Shown here: one piece after another, positions 43,504-52,209 of the stretch
Layout of the letters: each line of letters starts with the position of its first letter
Position numbering within the stretch: the stretch's first letter is position 1
NCBI RefSeq assembly: GCF_001422985.1
Contig: NZ_LMNL01000037.1
Span: 1 to 64,000, forward strand
Direction: 5' to 3'
DNA length: 64,000 bases
Origin: Methylobacterium sp. Leaf117
Lineage (GTDB): Bacteria; Pseudomonadota; Alphaproteobacteria; Rhizobiales; Beijerinckiaceae
Translations under genes and position numbers: made by a program
The notes under the pieces: model-generated
What the model was told of the DNA's origin: nothing
Databases searched by the model: none
Seen by the model: only the letters and a program-made list of their open reading frames with translations

Positions 43504-44031
43504 ATGACGATTTCTGTTCGCCTTTCCTTGATTCTTGCCGCGAGCACTTTGGTCTGCCTGGCTCCGGCCCAGGCAGCGGATACCTGTGATACCCTTACCG
43601 TCCGCATGATCCGTGCAACGGGAGCATCGCTGGCCGGACGCGTCGGCTCCCGGGCCGTCTTCCGGGCGGCCGATGCGGAACGCATGAGCCTGGATTGCCG
43701 GGCGCCGCGCCGGATGGTCCTCATCGCCCGTGAACGCGAACCAAGCCGCCGGTTCTACGAACTGATCGGTGACGCCGCGCAGGCCTTGACCGGCGCGAGC
43801 GCCGAAGCGGCAGAGACGCTGGCGCTGGTCCTGCAGCAGGAGGCCCTGGCGACAGGACGTCCACAGCAGGGGACGACCAGGCGGGTCGCCATTCGATGCG
43901 AAACCGCTTCGGATGCAGACCCCTTCGACGGTTTGCGTACCCGTTGCATCCTGGCCCCCCTCCCGGTTCCTCATGCGAAGCCCGTGCTTCGACGCCGGGC
44001 CGGCCTTTTCGTTGGGACCGCAGCGGGCTAG
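43504..44031 (+). CDS. Secreted hypothetical protein
   Basis: A 175-residue protein with a clear signal peptide (VRLSLILAASTLVCLAPAQAADTCD). Two mid-protein motifs, RAADAERMSLDCRAPRRMVLIARE and FYELIGDAAQALTGASAEAAETLALVLQQEAL, suggest a beta half and a helical half; four cysteines may form two disulfides. It lies 52 bp downstream of another secreted hypothetical and just before kdsA. Function unknown. A strong ribosome site is not seen. Confidence 0.65.
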   Translation: MTISVRLSLILAASTLVCLAPAQAADTCDTLTVRMIRATGASLAGRVGSRAVFRAADAERMSLDCRAPRRMVLIAREREPSRRFYELIGDAAQALTGASAEAAETLALVLQQEALATGRPQQGTTRRVAIRCETASDADPFDGLRTRCILAPLPVPHAKPVLRRRAGLFVGTAAG

Positions 44032-44040
44032 ACCGACGTC

Positions 44041-44910
44041 ATGCCTGAGATCACCCCCTCCACCGCTCCCGTGGTCACCGCTGGTTCGGTCGCCTTCGCC
44101 AACCATCTGCCCTTCGCGCTGATCGCCGGCCCCTGTCAACTCGAGAGCCGTGACCACGCCATCGAGATCGCCGACGCCTTGAAGGCGATGACCGACCGCC
44201 TCGGGATCGGCCTGGTGTTCAAGGCCTCGTTCGACAAGGCCAACAGGACCTCCGGCAGCACCGCTCGCGGGCTCGGCCTGGAAGGGGCGCTGCCGATCTT
44301 TTCCGAGATCAAGGACCGTTTCGGCCTGCCCGTGCTCACGGACGTACACGAGGCGGCGCAGTGTGGCCCCGCCGCCGAGGTCATCGACATCCTCCAGATT
44401 CCGGCCTTCCTATGCCGGCAAACCGACCTGTTGCTCGCGGCCGCCGCCACCGGACGCGTGGTGAATGTGAAGAAGGGCCAGTTCCTCGCACCCTGGGACA
44501 TGGCCCACGTGGCCGCGAAGGTAACGGGGGCCGGCAATCCCAACGTGCTGGTGACCGAGCGCGGCGCCTCGTTCGGATACAACACCCTCGTCTCCGACAT
44601 GCGCAGCCTGCCGATCATGGCGCAGGTCACGCATGGTGCCCCTGTAGTGTTCGACGCCACCCACTCGGTGCAGCAGCCCGGCGGGCAGGGCGCGACCTCG
44701 GGCGGTCAGCGCGAATTCGTCGCCGTGCTCGCCCGCGCGGCCGTCGCCGTCGGCGTGGCCGGGCTTTTCATCGAGACGCATCCCGACCCGGACCATGCCC
44801 CCTCGGATGGCCCGAACATGGTGCCGCTGAAAGCGATGCCGGCCTTATTGGCCGAACTCCAGGCGTTCGACCGGCTGGCAAAGGCGCGAACGGTCCATCA
44901 AGACCACTGA
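44041..44910 (+). CDS. kdsA: 3-deoxy-8-phosphooctulonate synthase (KdsA)
   Basis: Condenses PEP with arabinose-5-phosphate to Kdo-8-phosphate, the first step of lipid A Kdo biosynthesis in the cytosol. The 289-residue protein has LIAGPCQLESRDHA at the start, FKASFDKANRTSGSTARGLGLEGA, VLTDVHEAAQC, FLCRQTDLLLAA, NVKKGQFLAPWDM and VFDATHSVQQPGGQGATSGGQREFV, the full set of active-site segments. The Cys in PCQLES-like position and the Asp/His positions cannot decide the metal type. Length is normal (about 280). It begins 9 bp after the preceding stop codon. Confidence 0.95.
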   Translation: MPEITPSTAPVVTAGSVAFANHLPFALIAGPCQLESRDHAIEIADALKAMTDRLGIGLVFKASFDKANRTSGSTARGLGLEGALPIFSEIKDRFGLPVLTDVHEAAQCGPAAEVIDILQIPAFLCRQTDLLLAAAATGRVVNVKKGQFLAPWDMAHVAAKVTGAGNPNVLVTERGASFGYNTLVSDMRSLPIMAQVTHGAPVVFDATHSVQQPGGQGATSGGQREFVAVLARAAVAVGVAGLFIETHPDPDHAPSDGPNMVPLKAMPALLAELQAFDRLAKARTVHQDH

Positions 44911-45026
44911 AACCGGCAACCCAGATGGAGCAAGTCCAGGCGCAGGCATCACGGGTGCGGCCGATTGGAGCGATTCACCATGATCAATGAACCAGGTCGT
45001 ACAGTGTCCGTCTGCGGAAGGTGACG

Positions 45027-45051
45027 GGAACGATCAGGGCATCCTGACGTT
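45027..45051 (+). promoter_or_regulatory. EcfG-type general-stress promoter
   Basis: GGAAC (45027-45031), 16 nt, CGTT (45048-45051): an exact EcfG consensus. Transcription would start near 45059 and give a leader of about 30 nt to the ATG at 45089. Confidence 0.75.
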
Positions 45052-45088
45052 AGAATTTCCAATTCGTTCTCGAACGCTAAAGGATACC

Positions 45089-45418
45089 ATGCGCAAGCTT
45101 GCTTTGATTTCCGCTCTCACCCTTTCGCTCGGCGGCCTTGCCACTGTGACCTCCGCCGAGGCTGGCCCGCGTGGCCATGGGTACGGTCATGGTGGCTATG
45201 GTCATGGCCATGCTTACGGCCATCGTGGTTATGGTCGCGGATACGCGTATGGCGGTCGTCGTCGCGGAATCGGAACCGGCGCGGCGGTCGGCCTCGGCAT
45301 TGCCGGTCTTGCGGCAGGTGCCATCGCTGCTGGCGCTGCTCGCGACTCCTATTATCGCGATGGTTATGCCCGTCCTGCCTATGGGTACGGCGCGCCAGCC
45401 TACGGTTATGGCTACTGA
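45089..45418 (+). CDS. Secreted Gly/Tyr/His-rich protein under stress promoter
   Basis: A 109-residue protein with a signal peptide (MRKLALISALTLSLGGLATVTSAEA). The mature N-terminus repeats GYGHG-like units (HGYGHGGYGHGHAYGHRGYGRGYAYGG), which could bind metal or water. A hydrophobic Gly/Ala segment (GTGAAVGLGIAGLAAGAIAAGAARD) follows, then a Tyr/Pro/Gly tail. Such glycine-zipper proteins are common, mostly unassigned, in Methylobacterium-like genomes. ATG 45089 lies 37 bp behind the EcfG promoter, so a general-stress role (desiccation, envelope) is inferred. Confidence 0.75.
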   Translation: MRKLALISALTLSLGGLATVTSAEAGPRGHGYGHGGYGHGHAYGHRGYGRGYAYGGRRRGIGTGAAVGLGIAGLAAGAIAAGAARDSYYRDGYARPAYGYGAPAYGYGY

Positions 45419-45457
45419 GTCCCACCTCGTCTGATACAAACGACCTGTAGCGAAAGC

Positions 45458-45495
45458 GATCGAGGACAGCCCACGAAGGTTGGCCGTCCTCGATC
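45458..45495 (+). terminator. Hairpin terminator after the stress gene
   Basis: GATCGAGGAC (45458-45467) pairs with GTCCTCGATC (45486-45495), with AGCC/GGCC also able to pair inside. CCCATTT follows. Confidence 0.7.
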
Positions 45496-45633
45496 CCATT
45501 TGGGCTCCAAGCGTCACTCTTGGACCGGCATAGTCCGCCCCCTCCGGGCGTGGCCGTATCGATTTTCGCGCCTCGTCCCACAAGCTTCGCACAGGGGCTC
45601 GCGTCCGATCCCCACAGCTGCGGGGAATGCGGA

Positions 45634-47547
45634 ATGGCCAACCTGACGGACCTGAACGCGGAACAGCGCGACGAGGTTACTTACCTGTCGGGCCTCGATG
45701 AGGATGGCCGGATCGCTAAGGATACGTGGTGGACTTGGAAAACGTTGGACACTGGCACCGACAAAGTCTGGTTCAACAAGTGGTACAACGATAGTGATGG
45801 CGCGGCCCTCGCGCCAGCCAGCCGAGCTGGAACGCCGGGTGGAGTGGTCACCTATTCTTTTGATGCTGATCTACCGCCGCAGGCACAGGCGGCCTACACC
45901 TCTGCGTTAAACATGTGGTCGGATATCGCCGACGTTCAGTTTAAGTACACCTCCAATACCGAGAAATCTAATATCATTTTTAGAACACAACAGACCCCGG
46001 CCGGATGGACAAACAACGGATCGCAACCCATTGGTAGCTCGAATATTCCTTCGTGGGTCTCGCCTAATCCCCGGACAAAGGTGCAAAACGACACTGGGAT
46101 CGCAGCACCGGACAACGCGTGGGGCAACTTCGACCTTCAGTACTCCAACGTTATGGGGACTGTATTCCATGAGACTGGCCACCTCTTAGGCCTTGGACAT
46201 ACCGGACCGGTCAACGGCGACACCGTGGAGGGTGTTCGAGGCCCGTACGACCAGAATCTCTGGAGTTTGATGTCCTACTACGGAAACAGTGATCCGGCTT
46301 CGCCCTTCACCTCCGAGGGCCCCGTCGTGGCGGATTGGCAGGGAGGGTGGGCCCAGACACCCATGCCCATCGATATTATGGCCATCCAGCGCTTCTACGG
46401 CGAATCGAAAACCAGCACCTTCGCTGGCGGTCAGACCTACGGCTTCAATACGAACATCGCCGGGTCGTCCCGAGATTACTTCGATTTCACCAAGAACAGC
46501 ACGCCCTTCGTGACCCTCTACAATCGCGGAATCGACAACACCCTCGACGTCTCTGGTTTCAGCACGAGCAGCCGGATCAATCTGAATCCCGGCACCTTCA
46601 GCACGGCCAGCGCCAACAGCGCCGTCACGAACAACATCGGCATCTCTTTCGGCACACGAATCGACAAGGTCGTCACTGGTGCCGGCGACGACGTGATCAT
46701 CGGCAATGGCAACAGCAACGTGGTCAACGGCGGAGGTGGTTCTGATACTTTCATTGTCACAGGCTTGCGCACGAACTTCGCAATCGACAGGACCAGCACG
46801 GTCACCACCGTCACCGATAAGACCACCGGCGCCGTCGATACATTGACGGGCATCGAACAGATCCGGTTCGCCGCGCCCGTCTGCTTCACCACCGGAACAC
46901 GCCTCGGCGTCGTGCGGGACGGTGCTGCCTGCACGGTACCGATCGAGGATCTGCGCCTGACCGACGTGGCGGTAACCGCCACGGGCGGTCACCGTTCGAT
47001 CCGCTGGATTGGCCAGCGGGACGTCCGGCCTGAGACGTATGGCGATCCATCCACGCAATGGCCCGTGCGCATCCTGGCGGGGGCCTTCGGCAGGGACGGC
47101 TCCGGTCAAGCCCTCCCGGCTCGGGACCTGCGCCTGTCGCCCGGCCACCCTGTCCTGATCGGTGCCGACGCGGGGAATGCGGGCGGTGTGCTGACTCCTA
47201 TCATGAACCTCATTGATGGGATCGCGATCTGCCGAGAGCCCGTGGACCGGGTCACCTACTGGCACGTGGAGCTCGACCAGCACGACATCCTGCTGGCGGA
47301 AGGCCTGCCGGCCGAATCGTATTTCGAGAGCGGCTCGCGCGCCTGGTTCGGCAGTGACACCGTGCAGGGCTGGTGGAGGGACGTTGATGAAAGCGCCAGT
47401 CCACTGCCCGGCCGCTGCCGCCCGGTGGCGTTCGACGGACCGATCGTCGAGGCCGAGCGCGACCGGATCGTCACCGGCTTGCGCCTGCGTCTGGCTGCAC
47501 AGGCAGCCTGGCCCGACATCGAGACGCGACTCCTGGCGGCAGCCTGA
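45634..47547 (+). CDS. Serralysin-type metalloprotease fused to a Hint domain
   Basis: A 637-residue protein. The N-terminal half is a metzincin/serralysin protease: VTYSFDADLPPQAQAAYTSALNMWSDIADVQFKY and the zinc site HETGHLLGLGH (first His about 179), later the Met-turn in WSLMSYYGN. A C-terminal protease part with a GDDVIIGNGNSNVVNGGGGSD unit holds only one or two RTX-like nonapeptides. At about residue 417 a Hint (hedgehog/intein-type) domain begins at Cys (VCFTTGTRLG, later LSPGHPVLI, WHVELDQHDILLAEGLPAESYF). It has no signal peptide, so export by a type I system is likely. The ATG 45520 adds 38 residues. Codon use around 45900-46200 is AT-richer than the neighbours. Confidence 0.88.
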   Translation: MANLTDLNAEQRDEVTYLSGLDEDGRIAKDTWWTWKTLDTGTDKVWFNKWYNDSDGAALAPASRAGTPGGVVTYSFDADLPPQAQAAYTSALNMWSDIADVQFKYTSNTEKSNIIFRTQQTPAGWTNNGSQPIGSSNIPSWVSPNPRTKVQNDTGIAAPDNAWGNFDLQYSNVMGTVFHETGHLLGLGHTGPVNGDTVEGVRGPYDQNLWSLMSYYGNSDPASPFTSEGPVVADWQGGWAQTPMPIDIMAIQRFYGESKTSTFAGGQTYGFNTNIAGSSRDYFDFTKNSTPFVTLYNRGIDNTLDVSGFSTSSRINLNPGTFSTASANSAVTNNIGISFGTRIDKVVTGAGDDVIIGNGNSNVVNGGGGSDTFIVTGLRTNFAIDRTSTVTTVTDKTTGAVDTLTGIEQIRFAAPVCFTTGTRLGVVRDGAACTVPIEDLRLTDVAVTATGGHRSIRWIGQRDVRPETYGDPSTQWPVRILAGAFGRDGSGQALPARDLRLSPGHPVLIGADAGNAGGVLTPIMNLIDGIAICREPVDRVTYWHVELDQHDILLAEGLPAESYFESGSRAWFGSDTVQGWWRDVDESASPLPGRCRPVAFDGPIVEAERDRIVTGLRLRLAAQAAWPDIETRLLAAA

Positions 47548-47576
47548 GCCGAAGCCGCTTTCAATGGGAACGGATC

Positions 47577-48041
47577 TCAGCGGGCCCGGTAGGGGGGCAC
47601 GCCGGGATCCGGGAGCCAGACGGATTTCAGCGGCTCGCCGGTCTGCCAGAACACGTCGATGGGAATGCCGCCGCGTGGGTACCAGAAGCCCCCGATGCGC
47701 AGGTAGCGGGGCGCCAGCAACTCCGTGAGCCGCAAACCGATCCCCACTGTGCAATCCTCGTGGAAGGCCCCGTGATTGCGGAAGGCTGTCAGGTAGAGCT
47801 TGAGCGACTTCGATTCGACGAGCCATTGATCCGGCACGTAGTCGATTACCAGGATGGCGAAGTCCGGCTGGCCGGTGACGGGGCAGAGCGAAGTGAACTC
47901 AGGCACGGTGAAGCGGGCAAGATAGTCAGTGCCCGGATGCGGGTTCGGCACCCGGTCGAGACGGGCCTCGTCGGGACTGGTCGGCAGGGGCGTCGTCTGT
48001 CCGAGTTGCAAGCTCTCGGCGCCTGAAGGTGGCTGCGTCAT
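47577..48041 (-). CDS. queF: NADPH-dependent preQ0 reductase (QueF)
   Basis: Reduces 7-cyano-7-deazaguanine to preQ1 in queuosine biosynthesis. The 154-residue type I (unimodular) enzyme has C53 in SLCPVTGQPDFA (thioimide nucleophile), D60 in the same block, and the substrate/NADPH motif VESKSLKLYL (E76, S77). GAFHEDCTV and RGGIPIDVFW also fit. Start ATG 48041 gives MTQPPSGAES; an upstream in-frame ATG at 48083 would add RQACRPRHRK. Other que genes are not in the window. Confidence 0.94.
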   Translation of the reverse strand: MTQPPSGAESLQLGQTTPLPTSPDEARLDRVPNPHPGTDYLARFTVPEFTSLCPVTGQPDFAILVIDYVPDQWLVESKSLKLYLTAFRNHGAFHEDCTVGIGLRLTELLAPRYLRIGGFWYPRGGIPIDVFWQTGEPLKSVWLPDPGVPPYRAR

Positions 48042-48174
48042 GGGCAAAATCTTCCGGTGACGGGGGCGACACGCTTGTCGCACAGGTCACGCCTTATGCT
48101 GAAATCCAACCAATTTGCCGCCCAAGTGGCGACGGTGAGTGGCAGGCGCGATGTCCGCGTGCCATATGGGAACC

Positions 48175-48378
48175 ATGAGCGACGAAAACACGGCCACCTA
48201 TCCCTACACTCTGGAGATCCAGCCGCCCAAGGCGCCCGGCAGTCCATACCAATGGGCCATCCGCCGGAAGGGCAAGCTGATCCAGCGATCCGACCGCAAT
48301 CACCCGACCGAAGCCAAGGCGCGTGAGAACGGAATGGCGCAGATCGAGCTGCTTCTGTCCGGAGCCGGTGACCGCTAG
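48175..48378 (+). CDS. Small conserved hypothetical protein
   Basis: A 67-residue protein starting at ATG 48175 (MSDENTATYPYTLEIQPP); ATG 48166 would add MGT. QWAIRRKGKLIQRSDRNHPTEAKARENGMAQIELLL resembles short Rhizobiales proteins with an FXWxIRRxGKLxxRSD strand-helix pattern, of unknown function. No signal or membrane segment. Divergent from queF. Confidence 0.65.
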   Translation: MSDENTATYPYTLEIQPPKAPGSPYQWAIRRKGKLIQRSDRNHPTEAKARENGMAQIELLLSGAGDR

Positions 48379-48622
48379 GCCACTTCCCTTCGATTCAGGC
48401 GCAACGATCAATCCCCTGCGGCCGACGGGCTGGAATACCAGTTCCAGCGCGCCGGCAGTCTTGCAGGAGGCGACAGGACGCTTGCCGGACGCGAAGCGTT
48501 GACGGATAAGCCTCGGCGAAATCGTCCGGTCCCGGGGCATGTCATCCGGACATCCTTGGGCATCGGACCCGGCCTCGCGTGACGAGGCCTCGATAAGCCG
48601 CACCGTCCGCAAAGGCGCTTCC

Positions 48623-49912
48623 ATGACCGCGATCACGAACATCGCCGCCCGTGAGATCCTCGACAGTCGAGGCAACCCGACCATCGAGGTCGACGTGTTG
48701 CTCGAAGACGGCTCCTTCGGGCGTGCCGCTGTTCCCTCGGGCGCCTCCACCGGCGCGCACGAGGCCATGGAACTGCGTGACGGGGACAAGGGTCGGTACG
48801 GCGGCAAGGGTGTCCGCAAGGCGGTCAATGCGGTGCAGTCGGACATCCTCGACGCCATCGGCGGCATGGATGCCGAGGATCAGATCGCCATCGACGAGGC
48901 GATGATCGAGCTCGACGGCACGCCCAACAAGAGCCGCCTCGGCGCCAACGCAATCCTGGGCGTGTCACTCGCTGTCGCCAAAGCCGCCGCCGAGACGGCA
49001 GGCCTGCCGCTCTACCGCTACATCGGTGGAACCCAGGGCCGGGTACTGCCTGTGCCGATGATGAACATCATCAACGGCGGTGCCCATGCCGACAACCCGA
49101 TCGACTTCCAGGAATTCATGATCATGCCGGTGGGCGCGTCCTCGCTTGCCGAAGCCGTGCGCATGGGTGCTGAGGTGTTCCACACCCTCAAGGGTGCATT
49201 GAAGAAGGCCGGCCACAACACCAACGTGGGCGACGAGGGCGGTTTTGCCCCGAACCTGCCCTCGGCCGAGGCCGCTCTCGATTTCGTGATGCAATCGATC
49301 CAGGCCGCTGGTTTCAAGCCCGGCACCGACATGGTGCTGGCTCTCGACTGCGCAGCGACCGAGTTCTTCAAGGATGGCGCCTACCACTACGAGGGTGAAG
49401 GCCAGACCCGCGATATCGAGGCGCAGGTCGCCTATCTGGCGGGGCTCGTCGACGCCTACCCGATCCTGTCGATCGAGGATGGTATGTCGGAGGACGATTG
49501 GGAGGGCTGGAAGCTTCTCACCGAGCGTGTCGGCGACCGTTGCCAGCTGGTCGGCGACGACCTGTTCGTCACCAACGTGACACGCCTGTCGCGCGGCATC
49601 GCCGAGCAGACGGCCAACTCGATCTTGGTGAAGGTGAACCAGATCGGTTCGCTCACAGAAACGCTGGCCGCCGTCGATATGGCCCAGCGGGCCGGCTACA
49701 CGGCCGTGATGTCCCATCGCTCCGGTGAGACCGAGGATTCGACCATCGCTGACCTCGCGGTTGCGACGAACTGCGGACAGATCAAGACCGGCTCGCTGGC
49801 GCGCTCCGACAGATTGGCCAAGTACAATCAGCTCATCCGCATCGAGGAAGGCCTTGGTTCACAGGCCCTCTATGCCGGTCGTAATGCCCTGAAGGCGCTG
49901 GCCCGTCGCTGA
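48623..49912 (+). CDS. eno: Enolase
   Basis: Converts 2-phosphoglycerate to PEP in glycolysis and gluconeogenesis; cytosolic and part of the RNA degradosome in some bacteria. The 429-residue length is standard. Landmarks: AREILDSRGNPTIEVDV, the loop SGASTGAHEA, the catalytic Glu in GDEGGFAPNL, Mg ligands in VLALDCAATEF, SIEDGMSEDDWEGW and VGDDLFVTN, the catalytic Lys region VKVNQIGSLTE, and SHRSGETEDS. ATG 48623 gives MTAITNIAARE, the normal start, with AAAGGCG upstream; the open frame to 48539 is not coding. Confidence 0.97.
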   Translation: MTAITNIAAREILDSRGNPTIEVDVLLEDGSFGRAAVPSGASTGAHEAMELRDGDKGRYGGKGVRKAVNAVQSDILDAIGGMDAEDQIAIDEAMIELDGTPNKSRLGANAILGVSLAVAKAAAETAGLPLYRYIGGTQGRVLPVPMMNIINGGAHADNPIDFQEFMIMPVGASSLAEAVRMGAEVFHTLKGALKKAGHNTNVGDEGGFAPNLPSAEAALDFVMQSIQAAGFKPGTDMVLALDCAATEFFKDGAYHYEGEGQTRDIEAQVAYLAGLVDAYPILSIEDGMSEDDWEGWKLLTERVGDRCQLVGDDLFVTNVTRLSRGIAEQTANSILVKVNQIGSLTETLAAVDMAQRAGYTAVMSHRSGETEDSTIADLAVATNCGQIKTGSLARSDRLAKYNQLIRIEEGLGSQALYAGRNALKALARR

Positions 49913-49941
49913 ACCCGGTCTGAGAGACCCATGCGGGACAA

Positions 49942-49975
49942 TGACACGGTCGCGAAGCGATTCACGACCGTGTCA
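49942..49975 (+). terminator. Inverted repeat after enolase
   Basis: TGACACGGTCG (49942-49952) and CGACCGTGTCA (49965-49975) form an 11-bp stem 29 nt after the enolase stop. No U-run; likely a Rho-assisted or processing hairpin. Confidence 0.6.
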
Positions 49976-50004
49976 CGGGGGCTCGTCACCCTATCTTCCA
50001 AGGC

Positions 50005-50445
50005 ATGACTCCGACCGCGCCATCGTCGCCGACCCTGACCGTCTATTATGACGGGGCCTGTCCTCTTTGCGCTGCTGAGATCCGGCTCTACCGGCGCTCG
50101 CCGGGCGGAGAGCGGGTCGCTTGGATCGACGTCGCCGCCGAAGACCCCGCGGATCTCGGTCCCGACCTGACCCGAAGCGCAGCCCGTGCCCGCTTCCATG
50201 TCCGCCGCCCGGATGGTGCGCTGGCATCGGGAGCGAGAGGTTTCGCTGCGCTCTGGGCCGTGCTGCCGCGCTGGCGTATCCTTGCCCATCTCGCTCGCCT
50301 GCCTGGGCTGATCAGCCTCGGCGAGGTCGCCTATCGCTTGTTCCTACCGCTGCGACCGTGGATCGCCCGCTTCCTCCCAGGCCGCAGAGCAAGCTGTGAC
50401 AAGGCTTGCGGAGACAAGGCTTGCGGAGACAAGGCTTGCGGATAA
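50005..50445 (+). CDS. DCC-family thiol-disulfide oxidoreductase-like protein (DUF393)
   Basis: A 146-residue protein. YYDGACPLCAAEIRLYRR near the N-terminus contains the CxxC of the DCC family; ARFHVRRPDGALASGARGFAALWAVLPRWRILA and LGEVAYRLFLPLRPWIARFLPG complete the domain. The redox partner is unknown. The last 15 residues are three direct DKACG repeats preceded by C, adding four cysteines, encoded by three perfect 15-bp repeats. This tail is unusual for the family and might bind metal. AAGG lies close to ATG 50005. Confidence 0.85.
   Translation: MTPTAPSSPTLTVYYDGACPLCAAEIRLYRRSPGGERVAWIDVAAEDPADLGPDLTRSAARARFHVRRPDGALASGARGFAALWAVLPRWRILAHLARLPGLISLGEVAYRLFLPLRPWIARFLPGRRASCDKACGDKACGDKACG
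50398..50442 (+). repeat. Three perfect 15-bp repeats at the gene end
   Basis: GACAAGGCTTGCGGA at 50398, 50413 and 50428, in frame (DKACG). Perfect identity suggests recent slippage expansion. Confidence 0.95.
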
Positions 50446-50499
50446 GGCATCTCCGCGCGAGAGCAGGATCGAATCGCGAATGGTCGAGACGATCCTCAC

Positions 50500-51153
50500 A
50501 TGCTGAATCCCTTTCAGGCCTTCTGGCTCCGTCCGCGCCTTCTCGCCTCCGTAGGGCTCACCCTCGTCCTCGCGTTGATTCTTCCCTTCGCAGACCTGTC
50601 GGTTCGGCTGCTGCTCGGCTGGTGCCTCGGCGTTCTCGCCTATTGCGGGTTGATCGTCGGGAAAGCAGCGCGTCAGTCGCAGGACTCGCTGCGTAGGGAG
50701 TCGTCGCGCCTGGACGACAGTGCTCTCACCGTAACGCTCTTCGCGATTCTGGCGGCCGCCGCGAGCTTCGGCGCCGTGGCGATGCTGGTACTCGGCGGCA
50801 ATGGAAGCGAGGCGTATCGTTTGAGCCACCTCGCGCTCGCCGCAGCGACCATGATCTGCGCTTGGCTCTTCGTGCAGGTGGTCTTCACGGTGCACTACGC
50901 GCACCTGTACTACGGGACCGAAGCGGACACATCGCGCCGCGGACTCGACTTCAATGGCGACGAGAACCCGGATTTCTGGGACTTCTTCTATTTCTCCGTG
51001 ACCATCGGGGCGACGTCGCAGACATCGGATACCGATATCACCAGCAAGGCGATGCGCCGTGTTGCGACAGTGCAGACCATCTACGCCTATATCTTCAATA
51101 CCAGCGTGCTGGCCCTCGCCATCAACATGGCGGCCGGTGTTGCCCAGCGTTGA
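50500..51153 (+). CDS. DUF1345 inner-membrane protein
   Basis: A 217-residue protein with about five membrane helices: LLASVGLTLVLALILPFADL, LLLGWCLGVLAYCGLIV, ALTVTLFAILAAAASFGAVAMLVL, LALAAATMICAWLFVQVVFTVHYAHLYY and IYAYIFNTSVLALAINMAAGV. The motifs VHYAHLYYG, PDFWDFFYFSVTIGATSQTSDTDITSK and RVATVQTIYAYIFNT are the DUF1345 signature, which recalls ion-channel pore segments. Function unknown. It lies 54 bp after the DCC gene and may be co-transcribed. Confidence 0.87.
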   Translation: MLNPFQAFWLRPRLLASVGLTLVLALILPFADLSVRLLLGWCLGVLAYCGLIVGKAARQSQDSLRRESSRLDDSALTVTLFAILAAAASFGAVAMLVLGGNGSEAYRLSHLALAAATMICAWLFVQVVFTVHYAHLYYGTEADTSRRGLDFNGDENPDFWDFFYFSVTIGATSQTSDTDITSKAMRRVATVQTIYAYIFNTSVLALAINMAAGVAQR

Positions 51154-51159
51154 GCCCCA

Positions 51160-52209
51160 TCATCGGGCCGCCTCTACCGCCTCCTGTGCATCCTCGTGAT
51201 CCTGCGCCGTGGCTTGCGGGGCATCCTGCAGGCGTGGCGCCCGATCCGTGCGGCAGAGGCTGATCAGGATTGGAAAGTGGTCGGACTGGATATGAGGCAA
51301 TCGCTCGATCCGGCCGAGGAGAAAATCGTCGCTGAAGAACACATGGTCGAGGGGCCAGCGCAGCAGCGGCCATTTGGCGTTGAAGGTCGGATAGAGACCA
51401 CGGCCGATCCGCGGATCGAGGAGACCGCTGATACGCTGAAACAGGTCGTTCGTCTTCGACCAGGCGACGTCGTTCAGGTCGCCTGCCACCACTGCCGGGC
51501 CCCCCTCCGCCGCAACCTCGCGCGCCACCATCACGAGTTCGGCGTCACGCGGCGCGCTGCTCTGACCCGGATGAGGCGGCCTGGGATGCACGCCGAAGAA
51601 GGTAAAGCGCTCTCCCGAGCGGAGCGTCACACCGGTGCGCACGGAGGGGACGTCGTCCTGCAGCAGGAAACGCACCTCCGGGTTATCTAAAGCGAGCTTG
51701 GAATAGAACATCAGCCCGTAGGTGTTGTGCTGCGGCTGGGCCACTCCGTATGGATACCGCGTCCGCAGGGGTTCCAGAGCCTCCGCCCAGAGTTCGTCGG
51801 TCTCGACGAGCAGCAACAGGTCGGGATCCTGCTTGGTGACGAGGTCGAGCAGGGACGCGTAGGCGCGGTTCGATTCCAGCACGTTCGCGATCATGATCGA
51901 GAAGCCCGCCTCCGAGCGGCAGGATTCCGGCTCTGCCGCGGCCGCCTGCGGCGAGACCAATCGGGTGAACGGGTAGATGCAGACCAGTTGGTAGGCTAGG
52001 GCTGCGGCGAGCGCGGCAACGAGTGTGAGACCCGAAGTGTCGCGGGCAGCGATCAGCAATCCCAGGATCACGGCCACGATCAGGGCCGCAATCTGCAATC
52101 GCGGGAAGTCGAAGGTGCGGATGAAGCCGGAATTGCTGGGAATGAAGGGCAGCAGGGTCGCGACCACGAGGATCCCCCCGGCGGCCTTCAGGCCGATCTC
52201 CACCCACAT
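51160..52209 (-). CDS. Membrane-anchored endonuclease/exonuclease/phosphatase family protein
   Basis: A 349-residue protein. Three N-terminal helices (LKAAGGILVVATLLPFI, IAALIVAVILGLLIAA, LTLVAALAAALAYQLV) precede an EEP catalytic domain: MIANVLESN near 125, LLLVETDE, FFGVHPRPPHPGQ, VVAGDLNDVAWSKT and LDHVFFSDDF...QSDHFPI. The Asn/Glu/Asp/His set of metal-dependent phosphodiesterases is complete. The catalytic domain is likely periplasmic; substrate (DNA, phosphoinositide-like lipid) unknown. ATG 52209 is chosen; GTG 52218 with GGAGCG upstream is an alternative. Convergent with the DUF1345 gene, 6 bp apart. Confidence 0.86.
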   Translation of the reverse strand: MWVEIGLKAAGGILVVATLLPFIPSNSGFIRTFDFPRLQIAALIVAVILGLLIAARDTSGLTLVAALAAALAYQLVCIYPFTRLVSPQAAAAEPESCRSEAGFSIMIANVLESNRAYASLLDLVTKQDPDLLLLVETDELWAEALEPLRTRYPYGVAQPQHNTYGLMFYSKLALDNPEVRFLLQDDVPSVRTGVTLRSGERFTFFGVHPRPPHPGQSSAPRDAELVMVAREVAAEGGPAVVAGDLNDVAWSKTNDLFQRISGLLDPRIGRGLYPTFNAKWPLLRWPLDHVFFSDDFLLGRIERLPHIQSDHFPILISLCRTDRAPRLQDAPQATAQDHEDAQEAVEAAR

